Shown in pieces: positions 6,445-9,425 of a stretch of 9,425 nucleotides of DNA. A program made the position numbers and the translations under genes. Position 1 is the first letter of the stretch; each line of letters opens with the position of its first letter. A model generated the notes under the pieces. It ran no database searches. It was not told where the DNA came from and saw only the letters and a program-made list of their open reading frames with translations. The DNA is from an uncultured Lachnospiraceae bacterium (GTDB lineage Bacteria; Bacillota_A; Clostridia; Lachnospirales; Lachnospiraceae): positions 1-9,425 of the forward strand of contig CAMYVI010000089.1 of NCBI GenBank assembly GCA_947302185.1, given 5' to 3'.

Positions 6445-7320
6445 ATGGAAAAAAAAGCGAGCAGGAGACAGGCTGATAAATTAAAAGGAATTGTCCACAT
6501 TCTTATGGCGGCGTTCGGATTTGCGATGATGTCTTTTTTTGTAAGACTTGCGGGAGATCTGCCGACTATGGAGAAGGCGTTTTTCAGAAATCTGGTGGCG
6601 GCATTGGTCTCACTCGTATTGGTCTTAAAAAGCGGAAAGCGATTTGAAATTCATGAGGGATGCCTGTTAAGTCTTTTGCTGCGCAGTGCAATAGGTACAC
6701 TCGGAATTATATGCAATTTCTGGGCGATCGGCCATATGGAGATTGCTGATGCGAATATTTTAAATAAGCTCTCACCGTTCGCTGCCATTATCATGAGTAT
6801 CTTTATTATCGGAGAGATTCCCGGCAGGTTTGAGATCCTTACAGTTGTCGTTGCGTTTCTCGGAGCGGTATTCATAGTAAAGCCGGGAACGGGAGTCGCA
6901 TCGCTCCCGGCTGTCGTCGGTGTGGCGGGCGGCATATTTGCCGGAACCGCATATACCTTTGTCAGAAAGCTCGGAATGAAAGGGGAGAAAAAGGAAACCA
7001 TAGTACTGTTTTTCTCGGTTTTCTCAACTGTCATCTGTCTCCTGTTCATGATTCGGGATTTCAGACCTATGAGTATCAGGCAGCTCATCACTCTCATAAT
7101 GGCGGGCGTATCGGCCCTGGCTGGGCAGCTTAATATCACAGCTGCGTATACGTATGCACCGGCTAAGGAGATTTCAGTGTTCGACTATTCCCAGGTTATT
7201 TTTGCGGCGGTCCTCGGTTTTATTTTCTTCGGCGAGTTTCCCGATATCTGGAGCTGGACAGGATATGTGATAATTATCGGGACTGCGATCGTGACCTGGA
7301 GAAGAAATATGTCTTTATGA
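6445..7320 (+). CDS. EamA/DMT-superfamily membrane transporter
   Basis: Integral membrane protein of the drug/metabolite transporter superfamily, built from two EamA repeats. The 291-residue product shows about ten hydrophobic segments (roughly 15-33, 44-62, 73-92, 99-121, 130-145, 155-172, 184-202, 213-235, 247-262 and 270-286), with a short basic N-terminus. Each repeat ends in the usual pattern, IIGEIPGRFE (121-130) in the first and FFGEFPDIWSWTG (261-273) in the second, before a last helix. The substrate cannot be told; family members export amino acids, nucleotide-like metabolites or drugs. I took ATG 6445, preceded by GGGTGA (6435-6440); a TTG at 6427 would add six residues. It is separated from leuS by hairpin element B, and I see no convincing promoter of its own, so readthrough from leuS is possible. 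It is convergent with rqcH. Confidence 0.88.
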   Translation: MEKKASRRQADKLKGIVHILMAAFGFAMMSFFVRLAGDLPTMEKAFFRNLVAALVSLVLVLKSGKRFEIHEGCLLSLLLRSAIGTLGIICNFWAIGHMEIADANILNKLSPFAAIIMSIFIIGEIPGRFEILTVVVAFLGAVFIVKPGTGVASLPAVVGVAGGIFAGTAYTFVRKLGMKGEKKETIVLFFSVFSTVICLLFMIRDFRPMSIRQLITLIMAGVSALAGQLNITAAYTYAPAKEISVFDYSQVIFAAVLGFIFFGEFPDIWSWTGYVIIIGTAIVTWRRNMSL

Positions 7321-7343
7321 TCACTGAAGCCTAATGAGATTAT

Positions 7344-7371
7344 GCAAATCAAACTTATTGTGAATAATAAG
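7344..7371 (-). terminator. Weak terminator-like hairpin after rqcH
   Basis: In the 68-nt gap between the convergent stops, CTTATT (7354-7359) and AATAAG (7366-7371) form a 6-bp AT-only-but-one stem with a six-base loop. Read leftward it is followed by a T-rich run (complement of 7347-7353), so it would serve rqcH rather than the transporter gene. It is weak. I see no other terminator for either gene. Confidence 0.25.
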
Positions 7372-7388
7372 ATCGGCCGCAGAAAAAT

Positions 7389-9131
7389 CTATTCTATACG
7401 TTTAAGTGAAGAAATATCAGGTACCGCAACGAGTGAGTAATTGGTATGGTATGTCACAAAACCGGGCTTGCCGCCATTCTTTTTGTGTAGATTTTTCCGC
7501 TGGGTATAGTCTATCTCTACTTTAGGAGCCCGTCTTCCCGATGAATACCACGCTGCAAGTGCCCCGGCTTCCTCATAAGCCCGGTCCGGCAGTTCTGCGT
7601 CGCCTTTTCCTTTGATGATAACATGGCTTCCCGGCATTCCCTTGGCGTGGAACCACCAGTCGTTTCCGTTGCCGATCTTGAAAGTGACCTCCTCGTTCTG
7701 GTAATTGTTTCTGCCGACATACATCATATAGCCGTCAGAAGACAGAAAGGCCAGCGGTTTTTGCTTTGCTTCCCGTGCACGTCCTTTTTGAACGGTCCTT
7801 TTCTGAAGGAATCCGTACTCGGTCAGTTCTTTTCGTATTTCCGAAAGGTCCTGCTCACTCTCTGCAAGATCGATAGCCATGAGGCAGGTCTCCAACTGAT
7901 CCCGATCATCTTTCGTCTCTTCGATCTGTGTAGTCAGTGCGTCAAAAGTACGTTTCAGTTTGTTATATCGCTCAAAATATTTCTGTGCGTTCTGGCTTGC
8001 GGTGAGGGTCGGGTCCAGAGGAATCGTCATCGGTTCACCGGTATAATAGTTGATGACCTCGATTTTTTTATCGCCTTCCTTCGCGCTGTAGCCGTACGTA
8101 TTCAGCAATTCTCCGTAAATTCGATATTTTTCCTTTTTTTCGGTATCTGCCATCTGCTTTTCCTGAATCAGGAACTTTTTATTTGTTCGGTCGAGCGCAG
8201 TGGAAACAAGATGCCTGAGATCAGCCGATTTCTGTTTCATGCGGCCGGATGCCTCACGGTCAGAGTAAAATTTCCTGAGCATCTCGCTGACCGAATCGAT
8301 ATACTCGACATTCCCTCCGTATATATTCAGCGGGAATACACCGAATTCTTTCGGTTCGTCATCTACATAGACGATATTCGGTGCAAACCTTCCTTCCGCT
8401 ACATCTCTCATATGTCCTGTAAATACTTCCGAAAGCGATTTCAGTTCGTCTGAAGACAGATCATTAGGACCTTTTCTCGGCTCTATACCGGCTTCGTAAA
8501 CAAATTCTTCCGCAACTATCGGAGAAATCCCTGTATAGCACATATAGATAGCTTTCACGATGTTGAAAGAACTGTTTATTATTGTGTCAATGAAATCGGC
8601 ACTATCCGCTTCGAGAGGATTCTTTTTGGAATCCGCACCCGGGATAAAGTAGGATCTGCCGGGAAGAACTTCCCGTACAGAGCTGACAGATGACGGGATG
8701 CGTTTGATACTGTCGAGTATGATGTTTTGATCATTTGTGACTATTATGTTGCTGTATTTGCCCATCAGCTCTATGATCAGCTTCTTTGTACACAGATCCC
8801 CGAGTTCATCACGATGTGAAATCTCAAAACATATAACGCGCTCGAGTGACGGCTGAGAGATTTTCTGAATTTGTCCGCCCTGAAGGTGTTTTCTGAGCAG
8901 CATGCAGAAATTCGGCGCGGTGAGCGGCGCCTGTCTGTTCTCGGGAATCAGATATATCAAGGGTAATGCCGGAGAGGCGCTCATCAGGAGCCTGTAGGTT
9001 ACTTTGTTGTTCTTTATGGTAAGCAGCAATTCATCTTTTTCCGTCTGGACGATGCGGCTTATGCCGCCGCCTGTAAGGCAGCCGGAAAGCTCGCTGCATA
9101 TTGCTGCTGTAGTGATACCGTCAAATGCCAT
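7389..9131 (-). CDS. rqcH: Rqc2 homolog RqcH (NFACT family, formerly fibronectin-binding protein FbpA/YloA)
   Basis: Ribosome-associated quality control factor. It binds 50S subunits blocked by peptidyl-tRNA and directs addition of C-terminal alanine tails that mark stalled peptides for degradation. It was long annotated as fibronectin-binding. The 580-residue protein has an NFACT-N domain (about 1-200, beginning MAFDGITTAA), a helix-hairpin-helix region (about 200-270), a long charged coiled-coil arm (about 280-440) and the NFACT-R domain with DWWFHAKGMPGSHVII (491-506) and a basic C-terminus. The position of the Asp-Arg pair needed in B. subtilis RqcH (residues 97-98) reads Glu97-Arg98 here. 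The ATG at 9131 is preceded by GGAGGT (9140-9135). It is divergent from yicC across 184 nt, which recalls the yloA-yloC neighbourhood of B. subtilis. Confidence 0.95.
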   Translation of the reverse strand: MAFDGITTAAICSELSGCLTGGGISRIVQTEKDELLLTIKNNKVTYRLLMSASPALPLIYLIPENRQAPLTAPNFCMLLRKHLQGGQIQKISQPSLERVICFEISHRDELGDLCTKKLIIELMGKYSNIIVTNDQNIILDSIKRIPSSVSSVREVLPGRSYFIPGADSKKNPLEADSADFIDTIINSSFNIVKAIYMCYTGISPIVAEEFVYEAGIEPRKGPNDLSSDELKSLSEVFTGHMRDVAEGRFAPNIVYVDDEPKEFGVFPLNIYGGNVEYIDSVSEMLRKFYSDREASGRMKQKSADLRHLVSTALDRTNKKFLIQEKQMADTEKKEKYRIYGELLNTYGYSAKEGDKKIEVINYYTGEPMTIPLDPTLTASQNAQKYFERYNKLKRTFDALTTQIEETKDDRDQLETCLMAIDLAESEQDLSEIRKELTEYGFLQKRTVQKGRAREAKQKPLAFLSSDGYMMYVGRNNYQNEEVTFKIGNGNDWWFHAKGMPGSHVIIKGKGDAELPDRAYEEAGALAAWYSSGRRAPKVEIDYTQRKNLHKKNGGKPGFVTYHTNYSLVAVPDISSLKRIE

Positions 9132-9177
9132 ATTACCTCCGAAGACAGTGATTTTCCTGAACTGTTACAGCAAAGTA

Positions 9178-9206
9178 ATGATAGCATAATTTGAAATAGA
9201 ATCCAA
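9178..9206 (-). promoter_or_regulatory. rqcH promoter (extended -10)
   Basis: Read on the minus strand, TTGGAT (9206-9201) and TATCAT (9183-9178) are 17 bp apart, with TGC directly before the -10 giving an extended -10. The -35 matches consensus at only three positions, which an extended -10 often offsets. The predicted start is near 9171, leaving a 40-nt leader to ATG 9131. It is back to back with the yicC promoter. Confidence 0.55.
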
Positions 9207-9250
9207 TTACAACATACCGGGATAATATGGATGCGGTGATGAAACAATCG

Positions 9251-9279
9251 TTGACGGAGTTTCTCAAATGATGTAAAAT
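9251..9279 (+). promoter_or_regulatory. yicC SigA promoter
   Basis: TTGACG (9251-9256) and TAAAAT (9274-9279) are 17 bp apart, each one mismatch from the SigA consensus. The predicted start near 9286 gives a leader of about 30 nt to the yicC ATG. Confidence 0.7.
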
Positions 9280-9315
9280 ACTTTGGATTATAAGAAGAAA
9301 CGGGTGGTAAAGTAA

Positions 9316-9425
9316 ATGGTCAAAAGTATGACAGGTTTCGGCCATGCGGAGTTTGTCGGCGAAACTCGAAAGCTGACAGTTGAAATGAAATCCGTAAATA
9401 ACCGATACCTTGATTTTAATATTCG
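9316..9425 (+). CDS. yicC: YicC/YloC family endoribonuclease, N-terminal fragment cut by the window edge
   Basis: Only the first 36 codons are present. They show the family N-terminus: KSMTGFGHAE (3-12) followed by LTVEMKSVNNRYLDFNI (20-36), matching the usual SMTGFG ... VEIRSVNHRYLD pattern. YicC of E. coli and YloC of B. subtilis are endoribonucleases; full proteins are about 290 residues. The start ATG 9316 is preceded by a weak GGGTGGT (9302-9308); an in-frame ATG at 9328 would cut into the conserved SMTGFG motif. It has its own promoter and lies head to head with rqcH. In Bacillus the gene heads a run with remA, gmk and rpoZ, so those genes may follow beyond the edge. Confidence 0.92.
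   Translation, partial: MVKSMTGFGHAEFVGETRKLTVEMKSVNNRYLDFNI

Noticed and set aside
7623..8453. Open frame of 276 codons antisense to rqcH
   Set aside because: It is a shadow of the well-supported rqcH reading frame, without promoter, ribosome binding site or recognisable motifs.

Overview
The window reads as a chromosomal housekeeping segment of a Gram-positive anaerobe of the Clostridia type (Bacillota). The evidence is the gene order lepB-rbgA-rnhB-yraN-pgeF (in many Firmicutes this run follows rplS), strong AGGAG-type ribosome binding sites, TTG starts, SigA-like promoters, a Firmicutes-type RqcH, and a YicC/YloC gene beside rqcH, as in the yloA-yloC region of Bacillus subtilis. I cannot name a genus from the sequence alone.

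Layout: positions 1-156 hold a long imperfect palindrome (copy A of a dispersed hairpin element) and the lepB ribosome binding site. Next come five rightward genes, probably one transcription unit entering from the left: lepB (signal peptidase I), rbgA (50S assembly GTPase, TTG start), rnhB (RNase HII, TTG start), yraN (UPF0102 nuclease-fold protein) and pgeF (YfiH/laccase-domain protein). The pgeF Shine-Dalgarno lies 25 nt from its start, with a small hairpin between that would shorten the gap to about 9 nt. A weak terminator-like hairpin follows. Then come two tandem SigA promoters, both TTTACA with 17-bp spacers and sharing one base, and leuS (leucyl-tRNA synthetase). Directly after leuS lies copy B of the hairpin element, then a 10-TM EamA/DMT transporter. 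Convergent with it on the minus strand is rqcH (NFACT/Rqc2 family), whose promoter is back to back with the promoter of yicC, which runs off the right edge.

Most of the content concerns protein synthesis and RNA quality control: ribosome maturation (RbgA), tRNA charging (LeuS), rescue of stalled 50S subunits (RqcH), RNA cleavage (YicC), removal of ribonucleotides from DNA (RnhB) and protein export (LepB). I see no phage, CRISPR, toxin-antitoxin or defence genes and no full insertion sequence. The least ordinary features are non-coding: the two related hairpin elements, whose imperfect pairs are largely G-U wobbles in the sense of transcription, the hairpin inside the pgeF translation start, and the overlapping tandem leuS promoters.
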